This document shows, piece after piece, positions 1 through 7,421 of a stretch of 13,740 bases of DNA. The translations under genes were made by a program, and so were the position numbers. The notes beneath the pieces were generated by a model. That model was given only the letters and a program-made list of their open reading frames with translations, made no database searches and was not told the DNA's origin. This DNA comes from an uncultured Bacilli bacterium (lineage in GTDB: Bacteria > Bacillota_I > Bacilli_A > RF39 > UBA660), in assembly GCA_944332105.1 (NCBI GenBank), contig CALVJI010000025.1, forward strand, positions 1 to 13,740, in the 5' to 3' direction. Every line of letters starts with the position of its first letter. The first letter of the stretch is position 1.

Positions 1-181
1 TCGAAAATAAAGCTAATAATGTCACTTTTATTTAAAAACCCCCTCTGTTTTGTGTCCGAAATATTGACATAACTCCCTTCTTACTTATTTTCTTTTCCAT
101 TTTTTACACTTCTCTTTCTATAACCTAGTATGGTTTAAATTACAACTAAGAATTCATATTTTTATTCTTTTAGCTATAAAA

Positions 182-210
182 ATTATAACCGAAATCGCAC
201 ATTATAGCAA
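182..210 (-). promoter_or_regulatory. Possible sigma-A promoter reading left out of the window
   Basis: On the minus strand TTGCTA (210-205) is followed after exactly 17 bases by a perfect TATAAT (187-182). It lies just past the ftsW terminator, so it would start a new transcript for whatever gene lies left of the window. A second TATAAT overlaps the spacer (206-201). Downstream, a weaker pair TTGTAA (145-140) and TATAGA (122-117), also 17 bases apart, could be an alternative. No gene start is convincing before the edge. Confidence 0.35.
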
Positions 211-221
211 CTTTAAATATT

Positions 222-250
222 AAAAAAAGTAAATGCTTTGACACATTTAC
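222..250 (-). terminator. Rho-independent terminator of ftsW
   Basis: Read on the minus strand, a perfect 7-bp stem GTAAATG/CATTTAC (250-244 with 235-229) with an 8-base loop is followed at once by seven T (228-222). The stem overlaps the ftsW stop codon. It is AT-rich, so probably of moderate strength. Confidence 0.6.
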
Positions 251-1410
251 GTACTTGTTAATCTTGCTAATTCTCTTTTCTCGGCATTTTGTTTATTTTC
301 AATAGCGATTCTTTGAATTACAAATAAAATCATAATAATATTCATATTGAAACTTCCACCATAACTTAAGAAAGGAAGCGGTACACCTGTTAAAGGAATA
401 AGCGCGAGTACTCCCATTAAGTTAATAAATAAATGCAATAATATATAAATAAAAGTTCCATAACAAATAATAGAGTTACGTATATGATCACAGGCTTTCG
501 CAATTTTTAAAATTCGATATAATATATAAACATAACCCAAAATAACTAAAATACCAACTAGTAATCCTAATTCTTCTACTAATATCGGAAAAATAAAATC
601 TGTATGAGCTTCAGGTAAATATAAATACTTTTGACTAGAATTACCTAGTCCTACACCAAATAACCCACCGTTATGAATAGCAATAAAGCCATTACAAACT
701 TGATATCCAGTATCTTCCATATATCTTGAACAAGGATTTTGAAACTTTAATCTAGCTAACTGTGTACTGTTAAAAATATCTGAGCCACTATAAAGTAAGG
801 CAACTGCAAAAATAATGCCTGCAAAACCCAAATACTTAATAATTTTAACCTTTTTATCACTTTCAAAAGGAACAGCCAAAAACGTAAAAAAAACTATGCC
901 AGCAATAATAACCGCACCACCAAAATCGGGTTGCATCGCGACTAAAAAGAAAATAATAATTGCAAAAATAATCGGTATAAAATTATACATAAACGGTTTA
1001 TTTTTTTTGATACTTTTTTCATAAAAAACAGCCATATATAAAATAAGTGCAGTTTTAGCAAATTCGGTTGGTTGTAAATTAAAAAAACCTAAATCTAACC
1101 AACTTTGTGCTCCACCAGCTACAATACCGTAAGCAAATACTACTCCCAGTAAAATAAATACACCAATTAAATAAAGCGGCGCAAGTACTTTATAAGATTT
1201 AGTAGGAATACGCAAAATCAAAAAAAGTCCTACCAAAAATGATCCACAAACAATGATAAGCTGTCGAACAAAAAAATAGGAAGAAGAAACTCCATATCGT
1301 AACACCGCCGACACACTCGAGGCACTTAATATCATCACGAGCCCCAATATAGAATAGACAATCATGAAAAAAAGTAATGGCTTATCCATTTTTTGATATA
1401 AGGCTTTCAT
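247..1410 (-). CDS. ftsW: SEDS-family lipid II polymerase, FtsW-like cell division protein
   Basis: This is an integral membrane peptidoglycan glycosyltransferase of the FtsW/RodA/SpoVE (SEDS) family, which polymerises lipid II with a partner class B penicillin-binding protein. The 387-residue product has about ten hydrophobic helices. It carries family motifs NLQPTEFAK (111-119), QPDFGGA (160-166), PEAHTDFIFP (266-275, with the conserved Asp271 of the active site) and PLPFLSYGGS (344-353). The frame is open 28 codons further upstream to a TTG. I chose the ATG at 1410 because AGGAAAGGTG lies just before it and a likely promoter lies inside the longer version. FtsW is favoured over RodA by the YLPEAHTDFIF sequence, but RodA or SpoVE cannot be excluded from one gene. 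An oddity is the Cys227/Cys239 pair in the large outer loop. It is transcribed alone, divergent from the YjcZ-like gene. Confidence 0.92.
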   Translation of the reverse strand: MKALYQKMDKPLLFFMIVYSILGLVMILSASSVSAVLRYGVSSSYFFVRQLIIVCGSFLVGLFLILRIPTKSYKVLAPLYLIGVFILLGVVFAYGIVAGGAQSWLDLGFFNLQPTEFAKTALILYMAVFYEKSIKKNKPFMYNFIPIIFAIIIFFLVAMQPDFGGAVIIAGIVFFTFLAVPFESDKKVKIIKYLGFAGIIFAVALLYSGSDIFNSTQLARLKFQNPCSRYMEDTGYQVCNGFIAIHNGGLFGVGLGNSSQKYLYLPEAHTDFIFPILVEELGLLVGILVILGYVYILYRILKIAKACDHIRNSIICYGTFIYILLHLFINLMGVLALIPLTGVPLPFLSYGGSFNMNIIMILFVIQRIAIENKQNAEKRELARLTST

Positions 1411-1432
1411 GCGCTTCACCTTTCCTATATTA

Positions 1433-1461
1433 ATCATATCATAAAAATAAGAAAGTGTTAG
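1433..1461 (-). promoter_or_regulatory. Predicted ftsW promoter, extended -10 type
   Basis: Minus strand: CTAACA (1461-1456), 17-base spacer, TATGAT (1438-1433), with TG one base before the -10 (extended -10). The predicted start of transcription near 1426 leaves a leader of about 16 bases containing the Shine-Dalgarno site. It supports the ATG at 1410 over the upstream TTG. Confidence 0.5.
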
Positions 1462-1558
1462 AAAAAATTTGAACATTGACAATATTCTTTTCAAAAAAAT
1501 TATGTCAAAAAAAGAAAAAACTAATAAACTATAGTAGATAGATTAGGAGGTTACATAT

Positions 1559-1744
1559 ATGTATTATTATGGAAACAATGGGTACTATGGTGGAAACTAT
1601 GGTTACCAAACTCCATGTTGCAACGTAGGATACGCTGGCTACACAAGTGGCTATGGCGCTGGTGCAGCAATCTGGATTGTTTTATTTATCCTATTAGTTA
1701 TCATCATTGGTGCTGGTTGGACATGGAACAATAACAATAATTAG
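1559..1744 (+). CDS. YjcZ-like small glycine/tyrosine-rich single-pass membrane protein
   Basis: The 61-residue protein has a soluble first half rich in Tyr, Gly and Asn (residues 2-35, with runs such as YYGNNGYYGGNYGY and a Cys20-Cys21 pair). One hydrophobic helix follows (about 36-53, including IWIVLFILLVIII), then an Asn-rich tail. The Gly/Tyr-rich head followed by a VLFILL-type helix resembles the tiny YjcZ family annotated as sporulation proteins in Bacillus. Most Bacillus members are shorter and less tyrosine-rich. AGGAGG (1545-1550) sits 8 bases before the ATG, a very strong ribosome site. The gene stands alone between divergent ftsW and a terminator. The family's biochemical role is not established, and a spore link here is inference from the family name only. 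Confidence 0.75.
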   Translation: MYYYGNNGYYGGNYGYQTPCCNVGYAGYTSGYGAGAAIWIVLFILLVIIIGAGWTWNNNNN

Positions 1745-1770
1745 AGGAACTAAAAAGTTCTTCTTTTTTT
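1744..1770 (+). terminator. Rho-independent terminator of the YjcZ-like gene
   Basis: Stem GAGGAAC/GTTCTTC (1744-1750 with 1757-1763, one G-U pair), loop TAAAAA, then seven T (1764-1770). It begins on the last base of the stop codon. Confidence 0.75.
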
Positions 1771-1807
1771 ATAGAAAACAAAATTTTTGCTTTTCTTTTT
1801 ACAAATC

Positions 1808-1818
1808 TATGATACAAT
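1808..1818 (+). promoter_or_regulatory. Predicted def promoter, extended -10
   Basis: TGA-TACAAT (1810-1818) is an extended -10 element, overlapping an alternative TATGAT (1808-1813). No good -35 hexamer is seen at 16-18 bases upstream (only a T-rich tract). The expected start near 1825 leaves a leader of about 17 bases before the def ATG. Confidence 0.45.
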
Positions 1819-1841
1819 AATACTGTTTTTAGGGGTGAATT

Positions 1842-2393
1842 ATGAAATTACCAGATATAGTAGTGTTAGACGAAAAAGACAAAAGATTACGTGAGAAAAG
1901 TACTGAAGTCTTTTTTCCATTAAGTAAAGAAGATAAAAAAATGATCCAAGATATGATCGATTATTTAACGCTTAGTCAAATTGAAGAAGAAAGAGTTAAA
2001 TATGATTTACGAGCTGGCATGGGGCTTTCAGCTGTCCAAGTAGGTGTATTAAAACGCATCTTTGTCATTGTTGAAGAAGTAGAACCAGGAAAGTTTAAAA
2101 ATTATATTGTAATTAATCCAAAAATCCTTTCTTACAGTGAAGAAGAAATTTATGTAGGCGAAGGCGAAGGTTGTTTAAGTATTAATAGAGAAGTAGAAGG
2201 AATTGTTCCAAGACGTGCTAGAATCACTGTTGAAGCATATGACATGGAAGGAAAAAAATATCAAATTCGCGTGCGTGAAGATATCTCTATCGCTTTCCAG
2301 CACGAGATCGATCATTTAAACGGAATTTTATTTATTGATCGAATCGATCCTAAAAATCCTTATAAAAACCAAGAAAAAATGCGAGAAATTTAA
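1842..2393 (+). CDS. def: Peptide deformylase, type 2
   Basis: This cytoplasmic metalloenzyme removes the N-formyl group from the initiator methionine of new proteins. All three deformylase motifs are present in the 183-residue product: GLSAVQ (61-66), EGCLS (109-113, metal ligand Cys111) and QHEIDHLNG (153-161, ligands His154 and His158, catalytic Glu155). The length and the insertion around residues 44-58 before motif 1 fit the longer Gram-positive type 2 enzymes. The start has AGGGGTG (1831-1837) a few bases upstream. The gene stands alone between two terminators, convergent with the mur operon. There is no fmt neighbour, although def and fmt are often paired. Confidence 0.96.
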   Translation: MKLPDIVVLDEKDKRLREKSTEVFFPLSKEDKKMIQDMIDYLTLSQIEEERVKYDLRAGMGLSAVQVGVLKRIFVIVEEVEPGKFKNYIVINPKILSYSEEEIYVGEGEGCLSINREVEGIVPRRARITVEAYDMEGKKYQIRVREDISIAFQHEIDHLNGILFIDRIDPKNPYKNQEKMREI

Positions 2394-2408
2394 GTTTCTT
2401 GCATTTTT
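2374..2408. terminator. Bidirectional terminator between def and murE
   Basis: The stem ATGCGAGAAA/TTTCTTGCAT (2379-2388 with 2395-2404, one G-U pair) has a six-base loop. It is flanked on the left by AAAAA and on the right by TTTT, so both strands read a hairpin followed by a T run. It overlaps the end of def and serves def on the plus strand and the rnc-murE operon on the minus strand. Confidence 0.75.
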
Positions 2409-2413
2409 ATTTT

Positions 2414-3781
2414 CTATAAATTTTGAGTATATTTTTGTATTTCTTCCCGATCATCAAAATGAATTTTTTCATGGCCACTAATTTGATAGTCCTCATGTCC
2501 TTTACCTAACAGTAAAACAACGTCCCCACTATTAAGTAAGTCTAAAGCTTTTTTAATAGCTTCATGACGATCTAAAATAACTTCATAGTTAGTCTGTTCT
2601 ACTCCTTTTAGAATATCTTGCATAATTTTTTCTGGATCCTCAGTCCGTGGATTATCATTGGTAAAGATCACATAATCACTTTTTTCGCTTGCAATACGCC
2701 CCATAATAGGCCTTTTAATCGGATCTCTATCTCCCCCACACCCAATTACGGTAATTATTTTATTTTGAGTAACCTCACGATAAGTTTCTAATACCTTTAA
2801 TACTGCATCAGGAGTATGAGCATAATCCACAACAGCAAACCCATCACGAACCAAAAAAGTTTCACAACGTCCCTTAGGCGGATAAAGATACGCAGATTGT
2901 TTTAAAATTTCTTCTAAAATAAAACCATATTCATGCACGATGGCAACGGTCATTAAATAATTATAGACATTAAACTTACCAGTCAAATGCGTATCTACTT
3001 CATAATCTCTCTTTTCATATCGAAAACAAATATGAGTTTTTGCTGGATCAAAAGAAAAATCTTTTATCTCGTAATCACTATTACTTAATCCAATTCTTTT
3101 TGTGTACTCAAATTTCTTTTCAAAAGAAGCACTTGCCTCATCATCAGCATTTACTAAAAATACACCATCATCACGCATATAATTCAAAATCTTTAACTTT
3201 GCCGCCAAATAACTTTCCATTGTCTTATGATAATCCAAATGATCTTCAGTTAAATTCGTAAATGCACCAATCGTAAAAGAAAGACCAGCAATTCTTTCTA
3301 GAGAAAGCGCATGACTACTCACTTCCATAACGACAGTCGTACATCCCTTTTCCATCGCTTCAAGAAATAACTTATAAATAGTCAAAATTTCAGGTGTTGT
3401 ATTAGGTAACTCGATTTGTTCATCTAAAAAGCAAAAGCCGATCGTTCCCATATAGGCAACTTGCACCCCTAAAGCCTTTAGTAACTGATACGTTAAATAG
3501 CAAGTCGTGGTCTTCCCATTTGTCCCAGTGACGCCAATAATTTTTAATTTTTCTAAAGTCTTACCATATTCTTTTACTAACGCATTTTTTAAATACAAAC
3601 TAGAATCAGGCACAATCTCTACAGGTACACTTGCATCCACTTCATGTTCAGCAATAATCCGACTAGCGCCATTTTGAATAGCACTTGAAATATAGTCATG
3701 TCCATCTACAGTATGTCCTTTAATAGCCACAAAAGTTTGGCCTTTTTTTATTTTTCTTGAATCCGTTTCATATGCGATCAT
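2414..3781 (-). CDS. murE: UDP-N-acetylmuramoyl-tripeptide synthetase, meso-DAP type
   Basis: MurE is the cytoplasmic ATP-dependent ligase that adds the third stem-peptide residue to UDP-MurNAc-L-Ala-D-Glu. The 455-residue product shows the Mur ligase order. An N-terminal substrate domain (DSRKIKKGQTFVAI, about 7-20) is followed by the ATP loop TGTNGKTT (85-92), EVSSHAL (153-159), YLAAKLKIL with the probable carbamylated Lys195, GCGGDRD (346-352) and DNPRTEDP (376-383). DNPR is the signature of meso-diaminopimelate specificity; lysine-adding enzymes carry a different sequence there. It is about 30-40 residues shorter at the N-terminus than E. coli MurE. The ATG has AGAGGTG upstream. It is the last gene of the rnc-murE operon, 20 bases after the unknown gene. 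Confidence 0.95.
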   Translation of the reverse strand: MIAYETDSRKIKKGQTFVAIKGHTVDGHDYISSAIQNGASRIIAEHEVDASVPVEIVPDSSLYLKNALVKEYGKTLEKLKIIGVTGTNGKTTTCYLTYQLLKALGVQVAYMGTIGFCFLDEQIELPNTTPEILTIYKLFLEAMEKGCTTVVMEVSSHALSLERIAGLSFTIGAFTNLTEDHLDYHKTMESYLAAKLKILNYMRDDGVFLVNADDEASASFEKKFEYTKRIGLSNSDYEIKDFSFDPAKTHICFRYEKRDYEVDTHLTGKFNVYNYLMTVAIVHEYGFILEEILKQSAYLYPPKGRCETFLVRDGFAVVDYAHTPDAVLKVLETYREVTQNKIITVIGCGGDRDPIKRPIMGRIASEKSDYVIFTNDNPRTEDPEKIMQDILKGVEQTNYEVILDRHEAIKKALDLLNSGDVVLLLGKGHEDYQISGHEKIHFDDREEIQKYTQNL

Positions 3782-3801
3782 CCTATCACCTCTACTAAAA
3801 T

Positions 3802-4719
3802 CTATGCTTCCTCTTGAATTCTTTTCTTAATACGAAGTCGTAACTGCAAAGTATCATTCACTTGTTCCTTACCCATTTTTAAATACTCACAAACTTCATC
3901 AACATCTGCTCTTTGTGGTAAACACCACTCTTTAGCATATAAAACCATACAAGTTTGTTTCAAGTTAGCTAAAACATCGCCAGGCAACGCCCGAATGCTT
4001 TCCCCTACTATTCGGATAATATTCTCATTTTCTTTAGCTAAAGAAACTGGGGTTAATTTCGTTTGTAAATTAGGATAAGCTTGAATATCTCGTGTCATAG
4101 AAATAAGCTCCTGTGAAACAGGTACTCCTTTGGTATTACGATAAAAATAAACCTCTGGAACAACAACTGAAAAATGGGATAAAATCGCAAGCATATATTG
4201 TAATCTTTGAGCTAAAGTACTTTCCTGAGCATTAAAATTCGTTGCAAAAAAGATTTCATAAATCGTTTTAATAATTCGATAATTTTCAGGCAAATTAAAT
4301 GTCTCGTTCTCCTTTAACTGTTTAGCAACCGTAGTAAGTTGGTACATTGCTCTCTGTGCTTCCTCTAAATTTGTAAAACAACTTGTAACTTGAGTTCCTC
4401 TGGACTCAGATTGACTATAAGCACTAAAACCACTTGGACTTGTTATACGATAAAATAAAAATTCAGGTTGAATAAGCAATTCGAACTCTCTATCCCCCAT
4501 ACCTTTAATATTCAAAGTTCCATGATATTCTTGAAACATAATTTGTAAACTACGAATAATATACTCCGTATTTTTAATAAATCCATAACGATTCAAAAAA
4601 GCCATGAAAAAATCTTTAAAAGCTTGATCTTCCTGTAGCGATTTACTTGGCACATTTCCTTCAATAATTAATTTTTGATTTTTTTCTCTAATAATTCTTC
4701 CAACGTAAAATTCTTCCAT
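3802..4719 (-). CDS. Unrecognised 305-aa cytoplasmic protein between murC and murE
   Basis: I do not recognise this family. The 305-residue protein has no signal peptide and no clear transmembrane helix. It looks mainly alpha-helical with a mixed N-terminal part. A beta-like stretch with FELLIQPEFLFYRI lies around 79-92, a helix around 117-137, and a C-terminal helical segment rich in Lys/Arg/Glu at 272-304. I see no nucleotide-binding loop, metal motif or protease motif. Its position is the main clue. Its ATG follows the murC stop codon without a gap, using GGGGGAG inside the end of murC, and murE starts 20 bases after it, so it should be made together with the Mur ligases. A role in wall precursor synthesis or its control is only inference. 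Codon use and base composition look like the neighbours, so recent transfer is not indicated. Confidence 0.85.
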   Translation of the reverse strand: MEEFYVGRIIREKNQKLIIEGNVPSKSLQEDQAFKDFFMAFLNRYGFIKNTEYIIRSLQIMFQEYHGTLNIKGMGDREFELLIQPEFLFYRITSPSGFSAYSQSESRGTQVTSCFTNLEEAQRAMYQLTTVAKQLKENETFNLPENYRIIKTIYEIFFATNFNAQESTLAQRLQYMLAILSHFSVVVPEVYFYRNTKGVPVSQELISMTRDIQAYPNLQTKLTPVSLAKENENIIRIVGESIRALPGDVLANLKQTCMVLYAKEWCLPQRADVDEVCEYLKMGKEQVNDTLQLRLRIKKRIQEEA

Positions 4720-6090
4720 TTATTCTCCCCCTAGTAGATAGGTTGCCAAGGCTGTAATTTTCCCAGCTCCCATCGTTATAATTAAATCATTTTGTTGTAC
4801 ATTTGCTATCAAATAATTTTTGATATCTTCGTATGTCTTAATATAACAAACGTCTTTATGAAGTCTTTCTAATTCGGCTTGTAAATCACTTTCATGAACC
4901 CCGTAAATGTCTTTTTCTCGTGCCGGAAATATATCGGTTATTATAATATGATCAAACAAAGATAAGCTTGTAGCAAATTCATGCAAATAATTTTTTAGCC
5001 GACTATAAGAATGACATTCAAAAATAACCCAAGATTCATGAAATTGCTTTTTTAAAATTCCTTCAGCTGTCTTCTTTACTTCAGTCGGATGATGCGCATA
5101 ATCATCATAAAGAGAAGCCCCGCGAAATACTCCTTTATATTCCATCCGTCTACTTGTACCTTTAAAAGCATCAAAACCCCTTTGTATGTCTTCTAAAGAA
5201 ATCTGATAAAAAGAACATAATGCAATGGCACATAAACTATTTAAAATATTATATTCACCTGTTACGTGTAAAGAAATGCGTCTTTGATACTTTCCTTCAT
5301 GATATAAATCAAAAGAAGGATAGCCATCAAGATTATATGAAACATGATCATAAGTCCAATCGGCATTTTCTCTACCTACCGTTACTACATTAGCGTTTGT
5401 ATAGTTCTGTAAAAGAATACATCTTTCATCTTCTTTATTGATGACTAAAACGCCATTTGAAGGTAAAGAGGCAACATATTTTTGATAACTCTGCTGCATA
5501 TTTTCCATATTCTTAAAATAATCTAAATGATCATTATCAATATTTAAAACAATGGCACTTTCCTCTCGAAAACTTAAAAAAGAATCCGCATATTCACAAG
5601 CTTCAATAATAAAATAAGGACTTTTCCCTACCCGGTAATTAGCTTCTAACAAATCAAAGTAAGCCCCAATTTGGATAGTCGGGTCTTTCTTGGCCGCTAA
5701 AAAGATACTGGCAACCATTCCCGTCGTTGTTGTCTTACCATGTGTCCCTGATATTCCAATCGTCTTGGGAAAAAGTCTCGTGAGTTCTCCTAAAAAAGCA
5801 CCACGTTCAAGCATCAAAATTCCTTTTTCTTTTGCCGCCCGAAACTCTTCATTATCTTCCTTAATCGCCGCAGTATAAACAACTAAATCAATATCATCCG
5901 TGATATTTTCTTTCTTCTGTCCTATAAAAACAGCAATGCCATTTTTAATTAAATCATCCGTCACTTTAGAAGCAACTTGATCAGACCCGCTGACCAAAAA
6001 ATGCCAACTTCGTAAAATCATCGCTAATCCAGACATGGAAATACCACCAATGCCAATCATATAAATGTGCTTATAATCACGTAACTGCAT
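4720..6090 (-). CDS. murC: UDP-N-acetylmuramate--L-alanine ligase
   Basis: MurC is the first Mur ligase, joining L-alanine to UDP-MurNAc with ATP in the cytoplasm. The 456-residue product has the N-terminal dinucleotide-like loop GIGGISMSGLA (13-23), the ATP loop SGTHGKTT (114-121), EACEYADSFL (163-172), DDYAHHPTE (329-337) and TDIFPAREKD (385-394). The HH/DYAHHPTE and FPAREKD motifs are MurC hallmarks that separate it from MurD, MurE and Mpl. The usual FQPHxYSR box reads FECHSYSR (357-364), a variant noted below. The start has GGGGGAA, part of the end of murD, and lies two bases after the murD stop, so translation is probably coupled. Confidence 0.96.
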   Translation of the reverse strand: MQLRDYKHIYMIGIGGISMSGLAMILRSWHFLVSGSDQVASKVTDDLIKNGIAVFIGQKKENITDDIDLVVYTAAIKEDNEEFRAAKEKGILMLERGAFLGELTRLFPKTIGISGTHGKTTTTGMVASIFLAAKKDPTIQIGAYFDLLEANYRVGKSPYFIIEACEYADSFLSFREESAIVLNIDNDHLDYFKNMENMQQSYQKYVASLPSNGVLVINKEDERCILLQNYTNANVVTVGRENADWTYDHVSYNLDGYPSFDLYHEGKYQRRISLHVTGEYNILNSLCAIALCSFYQISLEDIQRGFDAFKGTSRRMEYKGVFRGASLYDDYAHHPTEVKKTAEGILKKQFHESWVIFECHSYSRLKNYLHEFATSLSLFDHIIITDIFPAREKDIYGVHESDLQAELERLHKDVCYIKTYEDIKNYLIANVQQNDLIITMGAGKITALATYLLGGE

Positions 6091-6092
6091 CT

Positions 6093-7421
6093 TTATTCCC
6101 CCAAACTATTTACAATTTTCTTAAAAGCGTCACCTCGTTGTTCAAATGAATCAAACTGATCCCAAGAAGCACAAGCAGGACTAAGTAAAATTACATCTCC
6201 TTCTTGACTTTTTTGATAACACGCTTTAGTAGCCTCTTCTAAATTTAGAAACATATCACAAGCAATACCTTGTTGTTTACAATATTCTGTAATTTTGTTT
6301 TTAGTCTCACCATAACATGCGACATACTTAACGTTTTTTAATTCCGGTGTTAAATCATCAAAAGAATGTCCTCGATCCAATCCCCCTAGCAAAAGTAAAG
6401 TAGGTTTTTGAAAAGATCGTAAAGCAATTTTTGTCGATTCACAATTTGTTGCCTTACTATCATTGTAAAAAGAACGGCCCTTCAAAGTTCTTACAAACTC
6501 AATACGATGAGGAACTCCTTGAAAAGTCTTTAATACTTTTTGGATACTTGAAGTTTTTACATCATATTTTTTTACAGCCAAAATGGCCGCCATGATATTT
6601 TCATAATTATGATTGCCTTGTAAAAGAATCTCTTTTAAATCAATTATTTTTTCTTCATGATAATAAATAGCTCCTTCTTTTATAAAACAATCTTCTTCAT
6701 CCTGTTTACTAAAATACATTTTTGTGCTTAAAATATCGTGTGTTAATAAAACAGATTCATTGTTATCTTTATTTAGAATTGCTAAATTTTCTTTTGTATG
6801 ATGCGAAAATATTCGTTTCTTTATTTCTTGATATTTCAAAAAAGAACCATGAAAATCTAGATGAACAGGATACAAATTCGTTAAAACACTCACTTCTGTT
6901 TTAAAATCATTCATATCACAAAGTTGATGATCGCTAATCTCAAGGACAACGAAATCCCCATCCTGCACATCTAACACAAACTGTGAAAACGGAATACCGA
7001 TATTTCCACCTGTAAAAACCTTACGTCCATCTTCTTGTAAAAACAAAGAGATTAAAGTAGTCGTTGTGGTCTTTCCATTAGAACCTGTTATTCCAATTAC
7101 ATGAGCTTTAGAATTTAAATAATGATACGCTAATTCCACTTCATTAATAACAGGAATATGGAGCTCTAAAGCTTTTGAAACTGCTGGGTGACTGGAGTGA
7201 ATTCCAGGATTTTTCACCATTAAATCAAAGCTTTCATCTAATAACACTACAGGATCTTCACCAATTTTCACCGTCACACCTAAACTTTGTAATTCTTCGA
7301 CATGCTCTTTAATCTGTTCTTTTCCATCAACAATGAGCACCACATGATCTTTAGCCAACAACTTAGCAGCTTCATAACCGCTGCGAGCCATTCCCAAAAC
7401 AAATACTTTTTTAACTTGCAT
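6093..7421 (-). CDS. murD: UDP-N-acetylmuramoyl-L-alanine--D-glutamate ligase
   Basis: MurD is the second Mur ligase, adding D-glutamate to UDP-MurNAc-L-Ala. The 442-residue product contains the N-terminal GMARSGYEAA loop (10-19), KNPGI (70-74), ATP loop TGSNGKTT (112-119), GGNIGIP (138-144), PHRIEFV (304-310), NDSKATN (320-326), GGLDRG (346-351) and SPACASWDQF (414-423). The last three are typical of MurD. The usual SSFQL box reads SDHQL (163-167). The ATG lies inside the last codons of smc (11-base overlap), with AGGAG six bases before it, so it is translationally linked to smc. Confidence 0.96.
   Translation of the reverse strand: MQVKKVFVLGMARSGYEAAKLLAKDHVVLIVDGKEQIKEHVEELQSLGVTVKIGEDPVVLLDESFDLMVKNPGIHSSHPAVSKALELHIPVINEVELAYHYLNSKAHVIGITGSNGKTTTTTLISLFLQEDGRKVFTGGNIGIPFSQFVLDVQDGDFVVLEISDHQLCDMNDFKTEVSVLTNLYPVHLDFHGSFLKYQEIKKRIFSHHTKENLAILNKDNNESVLLTHDILSTKMYFSKQDEEDCFIKEGAIYYHEEKIIDLKEILLQGNHNYENIMAAILAVKKYDVKTSSIQKVLKTFQGVPHRIEFVRTLKGRSFYNDSKATNCESTKIALRSFQKPTLLLLGGLDRGHSFDDLTPELKNVKYVACYGETKNKITEYCKQQGIACDMFLNLEEATKACYQKSQEGDVILLSPACASWDQFDSFEQRGDAFKKIVNSLGE

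Noticed and set aside
32..100. A 22-codon minus-strand frame starting MEKKISKKG, after a weak promoter-like pair
   Set aside because: Too short to judge, with only a modest ribosome site; kept as a remark on the left-edge leader, not as a gene.
1411..1494. 28-codon N-terminal extension of ftsW from a TTG
   Set aside because: No ribosome site at the TTG, and the likely promoter and a good Shine-Dalgarno site fit the ATG at 1410.
3040..3261. 73-codon plus-strand frame opposite murE, rich in His and Leu
   Set aside because: Antisense to murE; the composition is the mirror of that gene.
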